Source: Diacronema lutheri
Lineage: Eukaryota > Haptophyta > Pavlovophyceae > Pavlovales > Pavlovaceae
Length of the DNA stretch: 64,000 nt
Assembly (NCBI GenBank): GCA_019448385.1
Contig: JAGTXO010000008.1
Coordinates: 186,001-250,000, forward strand
Direction: 5' to 3'
Positions 22,000-33,555 of this stretch are shown piece after piece. Positions within the stretch are counted from its first letter, which is position 1. Each line of letters opens with the position of its first letter. A program made the position numbers and the translations under genes. The notes beneath the pieces were generated by a model that made no database searches, had not been told where the DNA came from, and saw only the letters and a program-made list of their open reading frames with translations.

Positions 22000-22205
22000 G
22001 GTCACTGTCACTGTCACGGCCGCGAGCGGATCAGCCGGGCGGGTGGGCGGCTGGCGGTGCCGTCCCGCGCTGCTGCTCGCCGCACACCCAGTGCTGCCAG
22101 TCCGGCTCGCGGCCATCGGCCCGCGCCTGCTGGCCGCGTGCACATTTTGCCCGCTCTCTGTGTCGCACGTTGTAGCGTCCAGCCACTGCCACGTGGACGG
22201 GCACG

Positions 22206-24751
22206 ATGGCGAAGGACGCGAAGAAACCGGGGGTGCGGCCAGATGCCGGGCCGAAGCCCGCGCTCGTGCAAGACGGCCGCTTCGCGCGGCTTCACACGGA
22301 CCCTCGCTTCCAGCGCTTCCCCTCGGCCAAGAGCAAGGTCAAGGTCGACGAGCGCTTCCGCCGCATGTTTCATGACGACGAGTTCCGCGTCGCGCCGCGC
22401 GTCGACAAGTACGGGCGCAAGGTCGACGGCAAGGGGGAAGACGGGCTGTTGCGCAAGTTTTACGAGCTGGAGGACGAGGAGGCACAGGGCGAGGCTGCCG
22501 AGGCTGATGAGGTCGACGACGAGGCGCTGCTCTTGCTCCACGGCGACGAGGACGAGGGCGCGACCGCGCCGGTCGACAAGGTCAAACCTGCGCGCAGGTT
22601 CGTCGACCGCGCGCGCGGCATCGGCGTGTCGGACGAATCGTCGTCCGAATCCTCGTCAGAGGCGGAAGACGATGCAGAGCGCGCCGATTTGGCCGACGGC
22701 GAGGCGGAGGGCGTCCTCGCGCAGTGGCTCGACGGCGCGGGTGCGGATGAGGCGCAACGCGCGTCTGGCGACGAGAGCGAAGGGGACGAGCTGGACGCGC
22801 CGACGCGCCGGCTGGCGGTGCTCAACTGCGACTGGGATAACGTGAGCGCGGCGGACTTGTACGTGCTCCTCTCGTCGTTCCTTCCCGCCGGCGGCCGTGT
22901 CGCCTCCGTGGCAGTCTTCCCGTCCAATTTTGGGCGCGAGCGCATGGCGCGCGAGGCGCAGGCTGGACCCGAGCTCGGCTACGCGCCCGCGCCGCGCGAG
23001 TCCGAGCCGGCGGCCGAGCGCGCGCACGACCCGCGCAGCAAGGCGAGCCGCAAGCGCGCGCGCGAGCGCGAGGTGCCTGAGTACGACGAGCACAAGCTGC
23101 GCGAGTACGAGCTGAGTAAATTACGCTACTATTACGCGGTCGCAGAGTTCGACTCGGCGCGCTCGGCGCGCGCCGTGTACGGCGAGTGCGCCGGGCTCGA
23201 AGTGGAGGCGAGCTCGATGGTGCTCGAGTGCCGCTACGTGCCCGACGAGATGCGCTTTGACGACGACGAGCCGCTGCTCCGCGACCGCGCGACCGAAGCG
23301 CCACCAAACTACGCAGCGCCCGCGTTTGCGACCAAGGCGCTGCAGCAGTCCAAGGTGCAGCTCACGTGGGATGCGGACGATCCGGCGCGCGCAAAGGTGC
23401 TGCGGCGCGACTTTTCAAAGCTCAAGAAGGCGGGCGAGCTACGCGAGGACGACTTCAAGGTCTACCTCGCCTCAAGCTCGGACGAGGACGACGACGAGGC
23501 GGCGGACGAACAGCGCAGCGCCATGTACGCGCAGCTCGTCGGCAGGGGGCGCGCGCGCGAGGGCGAGGCGGGTAGTGCGGGCAAGGCGCGCGCCGGCACG
23601 TCGGGCGACGGCGACGTAGAGATCACTTTTGTGCCGCAGGCGCAGGAGCAGGCGGGCGCGGCACGCGACGACGAGACCGTGTGGGAGGCGCGGCAGCGCA
23701 GGCGGCGCGAGAAGCGGTTGCACGCCAAGGCGGGCCGCGCGCAGACCGATGCGGGCGCGGGCGCGGGCGAAGACGGGAAGCGCGACGGCGCCGGGCCGAC
23801 CGCCACGAGTGCCGACGACGACTTTGGCCACTACGCGGACGATGGCGCCGGCGGCGATGATTTCTTCCTTGCGATGGCTGACGGCGGAGAAGGCGATGGC
23901 GGCGGAGGCGAGCACGCGCGAGGCGCGGGCGAGGCACGCACGGGCGGCAGCGCGCCCAACGGCAAGGCGGGCAAGAGCACGCGCGGCTCGGCAAAAGGCG
24001 CGCGCGCGCGCGCGCCGGCACTCTCGCCCGCTGAGCAGGCGGCCGCGGCCAAGCGCAAGGCCGAGCTTGAGCTCCTCATGCTCGACGACCGCCGTGTCGG
24101 CGCGGCCGTCGGCGCGGCCGTCGGCGCGGCCGATGGCGGCGCAGGCAGCTTTTGGGCTGACGCGATCGGCGGGTCCAACGACGAGCGGCATTACGACCTC
24201 AAAGCGCTGCTGCGGCAGGCGGCGGGCGGCAAGCGCGCGCGCCGTGCTGGGCGGCGTGCGACCGACGAGCGAGCGGAGGAGACGGGTGGCGACTTTGAGA
24301 TCAATACGTCTGACCCACGCTTTGCCGCCATCATGCAGTCGTCCGACTTTGCGATCGACCCGACCGACGCAAAATACCGCAGGACGCTCGGTCAGGCCGC
24401 ATGCCGCCCCTGCGCCGCCGCACGCGCTCCGGCGCGCGCGTGCGCGCTGCACCCTTTCTGGCCTGGTGCGATGTGCGTCACACTGCGCCACACTGCGCTC
24501 GCCGCGCCCGCCGCGCCCGCCTCGCGCACGCCGCAGGGATGGAGGCGCTGCGCAAGGACGCGGGCCAGGCGGGGCGAGACAAGCGTGGCAGGGCTCGCGC
24601 GGTGCATGCGCCGCCTCCAACCGCGGCAGGTTTCGCGCCGTCTGCTGCGCGCGAGGCGGCGCCCCCAGTGCTGCCGGCAGACGACTCCCTTGCCACAGTC
24701 GCTCGATCGTTTGCCAAGAAGCACGCGCGAGGCCATGCCGCGCGCGGATGA
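22206..24751 (+). CDS. ESF1: ESF1-like pre-rRNA processing factor (NUC153 domain)
   Basis: Two exons, 22206-24390 and 24537-24751, joined across a GTCAGG...CGCAG intron of 146 bp, giving about 799 residues. The start (DGRFARLHTDPRFQRFPSAK, then KVKVDERFRRMF) and the core (RLAVLNCDWDNVSAADLYVL, VFPSNFGRERM, EYELSKLRYYYAVAEFDS) match ESF1, a nucleolar protein needed for 18S rRNA maturation. Acidic Ser/Glu/Asp tracts and basic stretches are typical. The C-terminal NUC153 motif (DPRFAAIMQSSDFAIDPTDA) is split from GMEALRKDAGQAGRDKRG by the intron, and the protein ends with SFAKKHARG. Reading through the intron would replace this tail with an unrelated sequence, which supports the splice. Confidence 0.9.
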
Positions 24752-24889
24752 TCGAGAGTGACACTGGCATGGCATGGCGCGCGCCTGTTGCCCGCTTTCA
24801 TGCTGCTTGATGTCACAGGCTGACCGGCATGCACGTGCGCCGAGACGGCGCGACGGCGGGCCAAGGCGGGCAGCCGTCGCACCGACGGC

Positions 24890-25549
24890 CTACGCGACGA
24901 GGTTCTCGACGATGCCCTTGCCGTTCACGATCTCCTGGGCGCAGAAGCCCGCGACGGCGAACATGGCGAGGCGGCCGTTCGAGAGCTCGCGCTCCTGCAT
25001 CGACTTGAACTCAGCCGGCGAAGTGGGCTTGAGGCCAAGCGGGTCCCAGCCGATGTCGCCGGGGTAGTAGTTCTCGCGGATGGTGAACGCGCTCTCGGTG
25101 GGCGGCACCCAGCCGACGAGCGCGCGGTAAAGCTCGCCGACGCCGATCACGATCGTGAGGAGGGTGAACGCAAAGAGGTTCTGCTGGCCGAGGTGCGTGT
25201 TGGCCGGGCCGGTGATCGTCGTCGGCGCGAGGAAGCTGCCGGAGCCAACGAGCGGCGCGACGGCCTCGCCGACAAGGTAGCCGACGACCGCGAGCATGGC
25301 CACGCGGCAGTGCATGATCTCCGCCTCGCGGAAGCGCTTGACCTCGCTCATCGTCTTGTCCTTGGTGAAGCCGAGCGGGTCGAACTGGCCGAGCGGCGAG
25401 ATCGCGCCCGGGAGGCCGCCGACAAACTTGCTCGAGTCGTACGTCCAGCCGTTGATCTCGGGCGCGGCCATGCGCACCGCCGACGAGCGCACCGGAGCGC
25501 GCATCGCGGGCGCGTTGAAGGCGACAGCAGCGACGGTGAGGCTGAGCAT
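24890..25549 (-). CDS. Fucoxanthin/chlorophyll a/c light-harvesting protein
   Basis: 219 residues and intronless, starting at the ATG at 25549. The leader MLSLTVAAVAFNAPAM contains the A|FNAP junction of bipartite plastid signals in algae with complex red plastids. Mature helices carry the antenna motifs FREAEIMHCRVAMLAVVGYL (helix 1, chlorophyll-binding Glu/His/Arg) and ERELSNGRLAMFAVAGF (helix 3), each preceded by DPLGF or WDPLGL. A middle helix (FTLLTIVIGVGELYRAL) lies between. It binds chlorophyll a/c and fucoxanthin-type carotenoids in the thylakoid membrane and feeds energy to the photosystems. This gene is the best single taxonomic marker in the window. It converges with ESF1. Confidence 0.95.
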   Translation of the reverse strand: MLSLTVAAVAFNAPAMRAPVRSSAVRMAAPEINGWTYDSSKFVGGLPGAISPLGQFDPLGFTKDKTMSEVKRFREAEIMHCRVAMLAVVGYLVGEAVAPLVGSGSFLAPTTITGPANTHLGQQNLFAFTLLTIVIGVGELYRALVGWVPPTESAFTIRENYYPGDIGWDPLGLKPTSPAEFKSMQERELSNGRLAMFAVAGFCAQEIVNGKGIVENLVA

Positions 25550-25835
25550 CGTGATGACGATGTGTTGTGGTAGACGGCCGAGACACGAGCAACTTCTCGA
25601 ATCTTGGATCCTCCCCCAGTTCCCACCTTCGTCCGCACTTGAATAGCAAAATGAAAAAGTTGGTGCTGTCGGGGTACCCGTCTAGAGCCCGTCCGCAGCT
25701 GCATGCGGGGCACAGTGTGTGAACGGCAGCCGGCCATTCACACACCAAGCGCGCCGGACTCGCGCCCACCACGCGCGTGCAAACGTGACCCAGGCGGCGT
25801 CTCCGCCACCTCTCTCCCCCCACCGATGCGCATGC
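25550..25835. promoter_or_regulatory. Upstream region of the antenna gene
   Basis: 286 bp between the antenna start and the end of the next minus-strand gene, so it must hold the antenna promoter. The part nearest the start is less GC-rich than its surroundings (for example TGAATAGCAAAATGAAAAAG, 25639-25658). No recognised element could be identified. Confidence 0.35.
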
Positions 25836-26480
25836 TCACGCGCCGCCCGTCAGACCGGTCGGCAGTGGGACGGCGCAATCGCCCACTGTCAGCTTCTCAG
25901 CAAACTCGTAACCCATGTCCTCGGCGCCGACGATCACGACGTTGCGCTCTTGCAGCAGCGGGAGCGCCGTCTTGCGGCAGATCTGCTGCTCGGGCGCCAG
26001 GACGACGACGGCCGAGCAGCCGGCGCCGAGGTGCGTGTCCTGCGCGGCGCCGAGCAGCTTGAAGAAGCGGGCGACATCGGCTGAGACCAATTTTGCCGGC
26101 CGGCCGTTCTTGCTCGCGCGGCGGCCCGCATCGAGCGCGAGGCGGCGGCCAATGCGGACAAGGCCCATGCCGCCGCCTTTGCGCACGGGCGGCGGTGGCA
26201 CGAGCGCGCCCTCGGTAAGCTCCGGGTCTTGCTCGGTGGCGCGTACGTACGCCGCAAGGTCCGCGCCAGCGTCCGCGGCTGCCGCAACCCTCGGCGTGCG
26301 CGTAGCGCTCTCGCGCTCCGCGCGGAGCGGCGCGCGCGCTGCGCGCGCCTCATCGGCTGCCGGCTGAGGCACGTCACGCGCCTCCGTGATAGCCTGGGCC
26401 ATGCGCTCGCGCCCCGCGCCCGCAGCGGCCTTTGCGCGCGCCGGCGCCGCACCTCCTCCTCCGCGGACGCGCTTCGCCAT
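25836..26480 (-). CDS. Unrecognised 214-residue protein
   Basis: Start chosen at the ATG at 26480 (MAKRVRGGGG); a GTG at 26516 would add 12 residues. The first ~100 residues are Ala/Arg-rich and low in complexity. The C-terminal half looks folded, with a basic patch (GLVRIGRRLALDAGRR), a mixed helix (LVSADVARFFKLLGAAQDT) and alternating strands (CSAVVVLAPEQQICRK, NVVIVGAEDMGYEF). I do not recognise the family. The folded half and the tight divergent spacing (120 bp) from the WDR90 gene argue that it is a real gene. Function unknown. Confidence 0.55.
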   Translation of the reverse strand: MAKRVRGGGGAAPARAKAAAGAGRERMAQAITEARDVPQPAADEARAARAPLRAERESATRTPRVAAAADAGADLAAYVRATEQDPELTEGALVPPPPVRKGGGMGLVRIGRRLALDAGRRASKNGRPAKLVSADVARFFKLLGAAQDTHLGAGCSAVVVLAPEQQICRKTALPLLQERNVVIVGAEDMGYEFAEKLTVGDCAVPLPTGLTGGA

Positions 26481-26600
26481 CGCCGCCGTCCAACACTCGT
26501 CAAATACTCCGTCCACCGAGCGGGTCCGGTCGTAAAGTCAAACGGCCTTCAACTTATTTTGCGCCAAAACGGGAGGGGAGAAGGGCCCCCTCGGCGGGCC

Positions 26601-29600
26601 ATGTTCTCGCACGTGGTGCACGTGCCGTACGTCAACCTGCTCAAGATCGTCGACGAGGCGGACGTGCTGCTGCGCGGCGAGGCGCGCGTGGCCATCGACC
26701 GCTCAATCGGCAAGAAGGTGTTCGTCGTGCGCGGCGCGGTTGCGTCAGACAATTGCGTGCAGATCCCGGCGGACCGCACGCAGTCGCTCGGGCTGCGCGG
26801 GCGATTCGTATACGTGCAGCTCAAGCCATCGGCGGGGAAGCAGTTTGTGTTCAGCCTCACCTTTACCACCGCCGGCCACGGCTCGCTTACCCTCTCCCTC
26901 TCCAACGGGTACCGCGCGCGCAAGCTGCTTGGCACCGTGCTGCATGTGCCCTACCCGCAGGAGCCGCGTTGGGCAACGGTCGTGATCGACGTGCCAGCGC
27001 TGCTCAAGCAGGTCTTTCCAACGATCGCTAGCGATGGCACCGCCGAGTACGTCTGCCTTCGTTCGGTGCACGGTGCGCCGAGCTTTGCGCTGCGCGCGGT
27101 GTTCAGCTCGGAGACGCGCTTCTCGGCCGACTCGCTGCCTCGCGATGTCATCTTCCCGCTGCCGCGCGGCGCGGCGTGGGCGGAGCTGTACGCGTGGCTC
27201 GCGCTGCCGTCGGTCGACACCGCCGCCAGCGGGCAGCTCCTCTCGCCGTCCGTGGCTACCGCGCCGCGCGACACCAAGTCAGAGGGCGGACCGGCGGGCG
27301 AAAAGGGCACAGCGCGCGCTCGCGCGCGCGCCGCGCCCGACGAGAACCGGCAACCGCGCGAGCAGCCGCGGCCGCGGAGCGCGGGCGGCGTGGCGAGCGG
27401 CACGGCGAGCCCTTCGCGCAGCCTGGTGCCCACTTGGGCCACGCCCACCGACTGGCCCACGCCCACGCCGCGCCCGCGGCTCAGCGCGACGCGCGTCCTC
27501 TCAGGCCACGAGCCACGCGGCGCGGCCTCGGCGGCGGCCGGCGACGGCTCGCCCGCGGCGCGCGCGCGCGACGCGTGGCCTGACGCCGACCAGTTCGACA
27601 CGCCGCCGTCGGCGGGCCCGCGCTCGGCCGCTGCCTCCGCTTCGGCCGTCCACGCGGGCAACGACGTCGACGCGGACTCAAGCGTGGCGGGCGCGCGCGG
27701 CGTGGCGGGCGCGCGCGGCGGCGCGCCGCGCGCGCTGCCGGCGGCGCTGCTCGCGCTCGGGCGCGTGGTCGGGCTGAACAGTGGCGCGCCGCAATGCGCG
27801 GTGTGGCTGCCCGAGGGCAACGCTGTGTGCTACGCGGCGGGCTCGCTCGTCGTGCAGCACGAGATCGAATCGGGCGCCCAGCGCCATCTCGTCGGCCATA
27901 CTGCTCGGGTCTGCTCGCTCGCACTCTGCGCCGGCTCGGCGGCACTGCTCGCGTCGGGCCAGGAGGGCAAGGCGCCGGTCGTGCGGTTGTGGCTCGTGCG
28001 CTCGGGCGCGTGCGTCGGCGTGCTCAGCGCGCACGCCTCCGACCTTTGCGCGCTCGCGCTCTCGGCCGACGGCGCGCTGCTTGCGGCGTGCGGCTCGGAC
28101 GCGGGCGCGCGCCAGACAGTGGCGGTGTGGGACGTGACGGGCGTGCGCTCGGGCGGCGCGGCGCGGCTGCGCACGTCGAAACGGACGGAGCACCACGTCG
28201 CGCAGCTCAAGTTCTGCCCGGGGCCCGCCGACGACGAGCTCGGCCTCGACGAGGAGCGCAACCGTCTCATCTCGTGCGGCGCGGAGAACGTGTGCTTCTG
28301 GAGGCTCAAGGGCGGCACGCTCCGCCACTGCGCGGCCGACCTGCGCGGGCACGAGCGCGAGGCGTTCGTCGCGATAGCGGTCGACGCGGACGTCGGGCGC
28401 AACGCGCTGGGCTCGGCCGCGTCGCGCCGCACCTTCGTCTCGACCGCGTCGGGCAAGCTGCTGCAGCTGCGCGTCGAGAGCCGCGCGCTCGAGTTCGTCT
28501 TCCAGCTTCACTCGGCGATGATCTGCGCGGTGCACCTCACCGAGGCCTTCTGCGTCACCGGAGCGGTCGACGGCGCGCTGCGCGTGTGGCCGCTTGACTT
28601 TTCCGAGTTCCTGCTCGAGGCGCAGCATGACGGCCCCGTCACGTGCGTCGAGTCGTCGGCGGACGGCCTCACGATCCTCATCGGCGTCGATCGCGTGAAC
28701 AGCCTCGGCCTGATGGACCTCTCGACACACCGTTACGTCACGCTGCTCCGCGCACACCAGGCCGCCGTGTCGTGCGCGCAGGTTGACCCGCGCCGGCGGC
28801 AGTTTGCGACTGCGTCGACTGACGGCAGCGTGCGCGTGTGGGATGCGGACTCGGGCCGCCAGCTGTCCGAGTTTGAGGCGACGGGCGAGGTGCCGACGGT
28901 CGTGCGCTACCACCCAACGGAGCACGCGCTCGCGGCGGGCTACGCGTCGGGCGCTGTGCGCGTCTTCGACGTCGAGTCAACCTCGATGCTGCACGAGTAC
29001 AGGCTGCACGCCGCGCCGATCGGCGCGCTCGCCTTCGACGGCGCGGGCGGCGCGCTCTACTCGGCGTCGGCGGACGGGGCGCTTGTCGCGTACGATGCGG
29101 CGCGCGACTACTACCCGATGCAGGTCTACTCGGCGCCACGGCCGGGCGAGCGCGTGAGCATCGCGCTGGTCGCGCCCGCCGCGGCGGGGCCGCGCGCGCC
29201 GCTCGGCTCGGTCGCGCCGCGTGCGCGCTCGTCGCTCGGCGCCGCGGGCGCCGCCGGCGCGGGTGGCAGCGCGTCGGGCGGCAGCGGCGCGCGCGCCGAC
29301 GGCGAGCCGGTTGAGCCTGCGGCTGCGGCCGACGAGCCGATTGAGCTGCTCGCCGTGAGCGGGCTCGAGGCGGACATGCTCCTGCTCTTCCACGCGCGCG
29401 ACCTGCGCCGACCGCCGGCGCAGCTGCCGCTCAGGGGCTCCGCTGGCCTCGCGCTCTGCTCGGACGCGCGCTGCGCGCTCGTCGGTGGCGCGCAGGGCTC
29501 CCTTGTGCGTTACGACCTCGTCAGCGGCGAGCTGACGGGCTCCGCGCACAACCTGCACCGCGGCGCGGTTGAGGCGGTGGCGCTCAGCCCGGCCGGCGCG

Positions 29601-32303
29601 CACGTCGTCACCGCCGGTGCCGATCGCATTCTCAAGGTGTGGCCCGTGCGCACGCTCTTTGTGCGCGCGAGGAACGATGGCGGCGGGCGCGGCGCCAAGC
29701 ACGCGGCGCTGCCGCCGCACCAGGCCTTCGTCGCGCACTCGGACGTGGTGCGATCGATTGCGTTCACCGCCGCGGTCGGCCCGCTGCAGCTCGTCTCCGT
29801 TGGCGCCGACGGCCTCGTCGCCGTGTGGGAGGTGGCCGATGCGGTCGCGCACGCGCGCTTGCTCGAAGATGCGCCCGGCCAGGGCGGCGCGAGCGGGCCA
29901 TGGCTGTCGAGCACGCAGCGCGACCTGCACTCGACCGACTTCCGCTCGCTCGCGCGGAGTGCCACGGGCGGCGGCGCGCTGCGCGCCGGCTCGCTCGCGT
30001 CGTCCGCGGTGGGTGCGGCGCGCTCGGCGCCGCTACTCGGCGCGGAGGACGGCGGCGCGCTCGGCGCCGGCGTGGACAGCTCCGACGCCGACGCGGACGG
30101 CGACAGCGTCGGCGCGCTCGGCTTCGAGTCGGTCGTGTATGGCGGCGCGCGCACCGGCGCGCTCGGCGGCGCAAGCGGTGCGGCCGCGGCGGCCGCCGCG
30201 GCCGGCGTGGGCAGCGCGTATGGCGAGCCCGACGAGTTGACCCTCGCGCTGCTCCGCCACCCGCCGTCCGCCGCGCGCGCCTTCGTGCTCGGCGTCGGCG
30301 CGGGCTCGATCGGCGCAACGGCCGACGCGCGCGCCCACGCGATGGCGTGGCGGCGCGACTCGGGTCGGCTCGTCCTGTCGAGCGGCGCCGTGTGCGTGCT
30401 CGACGATGTGGCGAGCGGGCGCGCGCGCACGCTCGCGGTGTTGCCCGGCGCGCGCGCGCTCGCCGTCGCCGCGTCGGCCGACGGCGCGCGCGTCGCGTTC
30501 TGCGACGCGGCCGCGCCATCCGACGCCTACGTGTGGAACGCGCCGCCACCGCCGCGCGTGGGCGAAGAGGGCGCGAAGGCGGCCGCCGCGGCCGCTGCGC
30601 CGGCCGATGGCGGCCAGCTCGTGCGGCTCGATGGCTTCCGCGCGCGTGCGCTCTCGCTCTTCGTGAGCGCGGACGGCGAGCTGCTCGTCGTGCTCACCGA
30701 CGGCAGCGATGCGCCTGTGCTCAGCGCGTGGAGCGCGGCGAGTGGCACGCTCGTCGGTGCGCGTGCCGTCGCGGAGGGCGGGTACGGCGTCGACGTGGGC
30801 ACGGCCGCCGATGGCGGCGGCGGCGGCGTTGATGTTGATGCGGCCCGCCCTGCGGGCGGTGCCGGCGGGCGCGCGCGCGTCGCGCCCGCGGAGCTAAATG
30901 ACGCGGCGGAGGCGGACGAGCGCGGTGGCGAGCAGACGCGCCCGCTCCGCCTGCTCAGCGCGCTGTGCGAGCTGCCCTCCGCCGTCTCGCCGCTCACCTT
31001 CGCGGCGGCGGGCGTGGCGGGCGTGCAGGTGTGGACGCTGCGCGCAGCCGGCGCGCACGCGCGCGCGCGCGGGCAGGCGCGCGCGCCGCCGCCGCGGCGC
31101 GGGCGGCTGGTGTGCGAGAGCACATGGGACGTGGTCGAGTGCGCGGACGAGGCGGCGCTGCACGCGCGCGGTGCGCCGGCGCTCGTGTCGCTCGGTCGCG
31201 CGCTGCTCCTCACCGCCGACGTCGCAGGGCGCGCGGCGCTCTACCACACGCGCGCTGGCTGGACGCGCCAGGCGCCGCCGCTCGGCGCAGGGCTCGTGCG
31301 CGCGAGCGCGCTGCTGCTTGCGTCGATGTGCGTGGAGGAGCGCGAGGTGAGCTGGCTCCTCGCCGTCGGCGAGGCTGAGCCGCGCGACGGCGACGGGTCG
31401 GACAGCTCGAGTGGCGCGTTGCTCCTGTGGCGTCTGTCGCTCGCGCACCCGACGCACGAGGCGCCCGACGAGAGCGCGATTGGCCTTGTGCCGCTGCTCA
31501 AGGTTGGCCTGCCCTCGCCGCCCGTGTGCGTCGGTGGCGACGACGTTGCGAGCCTCGCGCTCACAGCCGACGGCTCCGTCTGGCACGTGGGCTGGGCCAA
31601 GGGGCTCGATCAGGTGTGTGTGTGTGTGTGTGCGTGTGTGCGCGCGCGTGCGGTCGCGTGTGCTCGTCTGCCCGGCTGGCGCTCATCGCCCGCGACCCTC
31701 TGCCCGGCTGGCGCGTACAGTCGCGTGTGCTCGTCTGCCCGGCTGGCGCTCATCGCCCGCGACCCTCTGCCCGGCTGGCGCGTACAGTCGCGTGTGCTCG
31801 TCTGCCCGGCTGGCGCTCATCGCCCGCGACCCTCTGCCCGGCTGGCGCGTACAGTCGCGTGTGCTCGTCTGCCCGGCTGGCGCTCATCGCCCGCGACCCT
31901 CTGCCCGGCTGGCGCGTACAGTCGCGTGTGCTCGTCTGCCCGGCTGGCGCTCATCGCCGCTCCGCGCGCGTCGCCCCTGCCTTCACACTCGCCCGATACA
32001 GGCGAGCACGCTCGCCTGCCTGTCGAGCAGCCCGGCGGGGCCCGTCCACCAGCTTGCGCTCAGCGCGAGCGGCGACGTGCTCGTTGGCGCGCTCGGCGAT
32101 GCAGGTGCGTCAGTATGGTGGCTGAGCGGGGGCGCGCACGCCGCCGGGACGCGCAGCGCGGACGAGAGCGCGTGCGGCGCGCTGCAGCTCGCGCAGCTGC
32201 GCACGGCGGACGGATCGGCATGCACGTGCGTGGCGCTGCTGCCAGCGTGGCTCGGCGCGCAGCCACCGCACGGCGCGCAGCTCGGCGCGCCGCACGCGCC
32301 GCA

Positions 32304-32338
<35 letters not shown>

Positions 32339-33405
32339 ACGTGTGTGCGCTCGGCTTCGCGTCCGGCAAGGTGCGACTCTTCGACCTCGCGGCGATCGAG
32401 CTGCTGCACGAGCTGGGCCCGCACGCTCGCGGTGGCCTCGCGCCCGCCTCGGGCTCTGCGCCGATCGCTGCGCTCGCCTTCGCGCGCGGCGGCGTGCTGC
32501 TGAGCGCAACGTCCGCGGGCGAGGTGGTGATGACGCATTACGCGCATGCGGGCACGCCCACGCGGCTGCTGTGCGCCGTGAGCGGTGCGCGCGCGCGCGC
32601 GCCGGCCGCGCGTGGCCTGCGCCCCTTTTCTGCCCCGCGCGCACGCGCACGTTGGTGCTCGTCCGCTCGCCGCGTGTGCGCCCACGCGCCGCGCCCGCTC
32701 GCCCGCGCGCGCGCGTGCGAGCAGGCGCGTTGCCGACCGCGCTCGAGGTGGGCGAGTCGGGCGCGTGGCTGCTGCTCTCCGCGCACGCGCGGCTGTGCAT
32801 CTGGGCGAGCGTGCCTGCCGAGAGCGTCGGCTCGGGCGCCATGCCTGGGCCGGTCCTCGACGTCGCGCTCGTGCCGCGCCAGCATGCGCAGCCTGGCTGG
32901 TCGGCGCGCGCCGTCGCAACGTTTGCGCGCCGGCCAACGTCGCGCGCGCCACGCGCACAGGCGATCGTCTGCGCCGGCGTCGACCCCGAGGCCGGGGGCG
33001 CGTCGCCGTACGCGATGGCGTACGACGCTGCCTCGCGCAACGTGCTGTGGAGCGCGCCGCTCGACGCGCCACCCGACGCGATCGCGGCCGCGTTCGACGG
33101 CGCGGCGCGCTGCGCAATCGTGCGCGCGCGCCGCGCGCCGATGCCGCCACCTGCGCTCGCGCCGCCCGTGCGACTGGGCGTCTGACTCGACGCCGCGCGC
33201 GCGCTCGCGTGCCCCCGGCGCGGCGCAGGCGCTTGTGGACGGCACCGCCGCCATGCTGAGCGTGATCGACGGGACGCTGCTCCGTAGGCTGCGCACGGCG
33301 GGCACGCCCACCACCTCGATGCGCCTCTGCGACGACGGCGCGCTCCTCCTCGCGAGCGAGCGGACCGTGCTGCGCATCGCTGACTCAGACGAGCCCGAGG
33401 CGTGA
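26601..33405 (+). CDS. WDR90: WDR90/POC16-like centriolar WD-repeat protein
   Basis: Exons 26601-31613, 32002-32584, 32725-33167 and 33229-33405 give about 2071 residues. The introns begin GTGTGT, GTGCGC and GTGCGA and all end AG; each restores the frame of the next WD-repeat segment. Residues 1-195 are a CFAP20/DUF667 domain (MFSHVVHVPYVNLLKIVDEA, then RGRFVYVQLKP). The rest holds many WD40 blades, such as TDGSVRVWDADSGRQLSEF and VVTAGADRILKVW, separated by long Ala/Gly-rich loops. A DUF667 head followed by tandem propellers is diagnostic of WDR90/POC16, a microtubule-binding protein of the centriole inner scaffold. The first intron is a 67-bp tandem array. The ATG at 26601 fits the known N-terminus of the family. 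Divergent from the gene at 25836. Confidence 0.9.
31654..31957 (+). repeat. 67-bp tandem repeat inside WDR90 intron 1
   Basis: Four full copies (starting 31654, 31721, 31788 and 31855) and a partial fifth (from 31922), nearly identical. They fill most of the 388-bp intron 31614-32001, which opens with a GT dinucleotide run. Each unit holds GTGTGC near its start and ends GCGCGTACAG, so it looks like a small intron with its own acceptor-like site. The unit is not a multiple of 3. Confidence 0.9.
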
Positions 33406-33555
33406 GGCTGAGCGCGGCATGGCGCGTGGCACAACGCGCCGCGGGTGCTCCCGACTGCAGACTGCAGACCCTTGACCCCCAGCTGTTGTGACCCTCGTTA
33501 GTACTTCCGGTCGCGTGCGCGGGAGCGACGTGAAACGGGCGACTGCGACCAAGTC

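Noticed and set aside
31614-32001. Reading through the 67-bp repeats as part of the WDR90 protein
   Set aside because: The frame is open through the repeat, but the downstream WD-repeat frame is only reached by splicing from 31613 to 32002.
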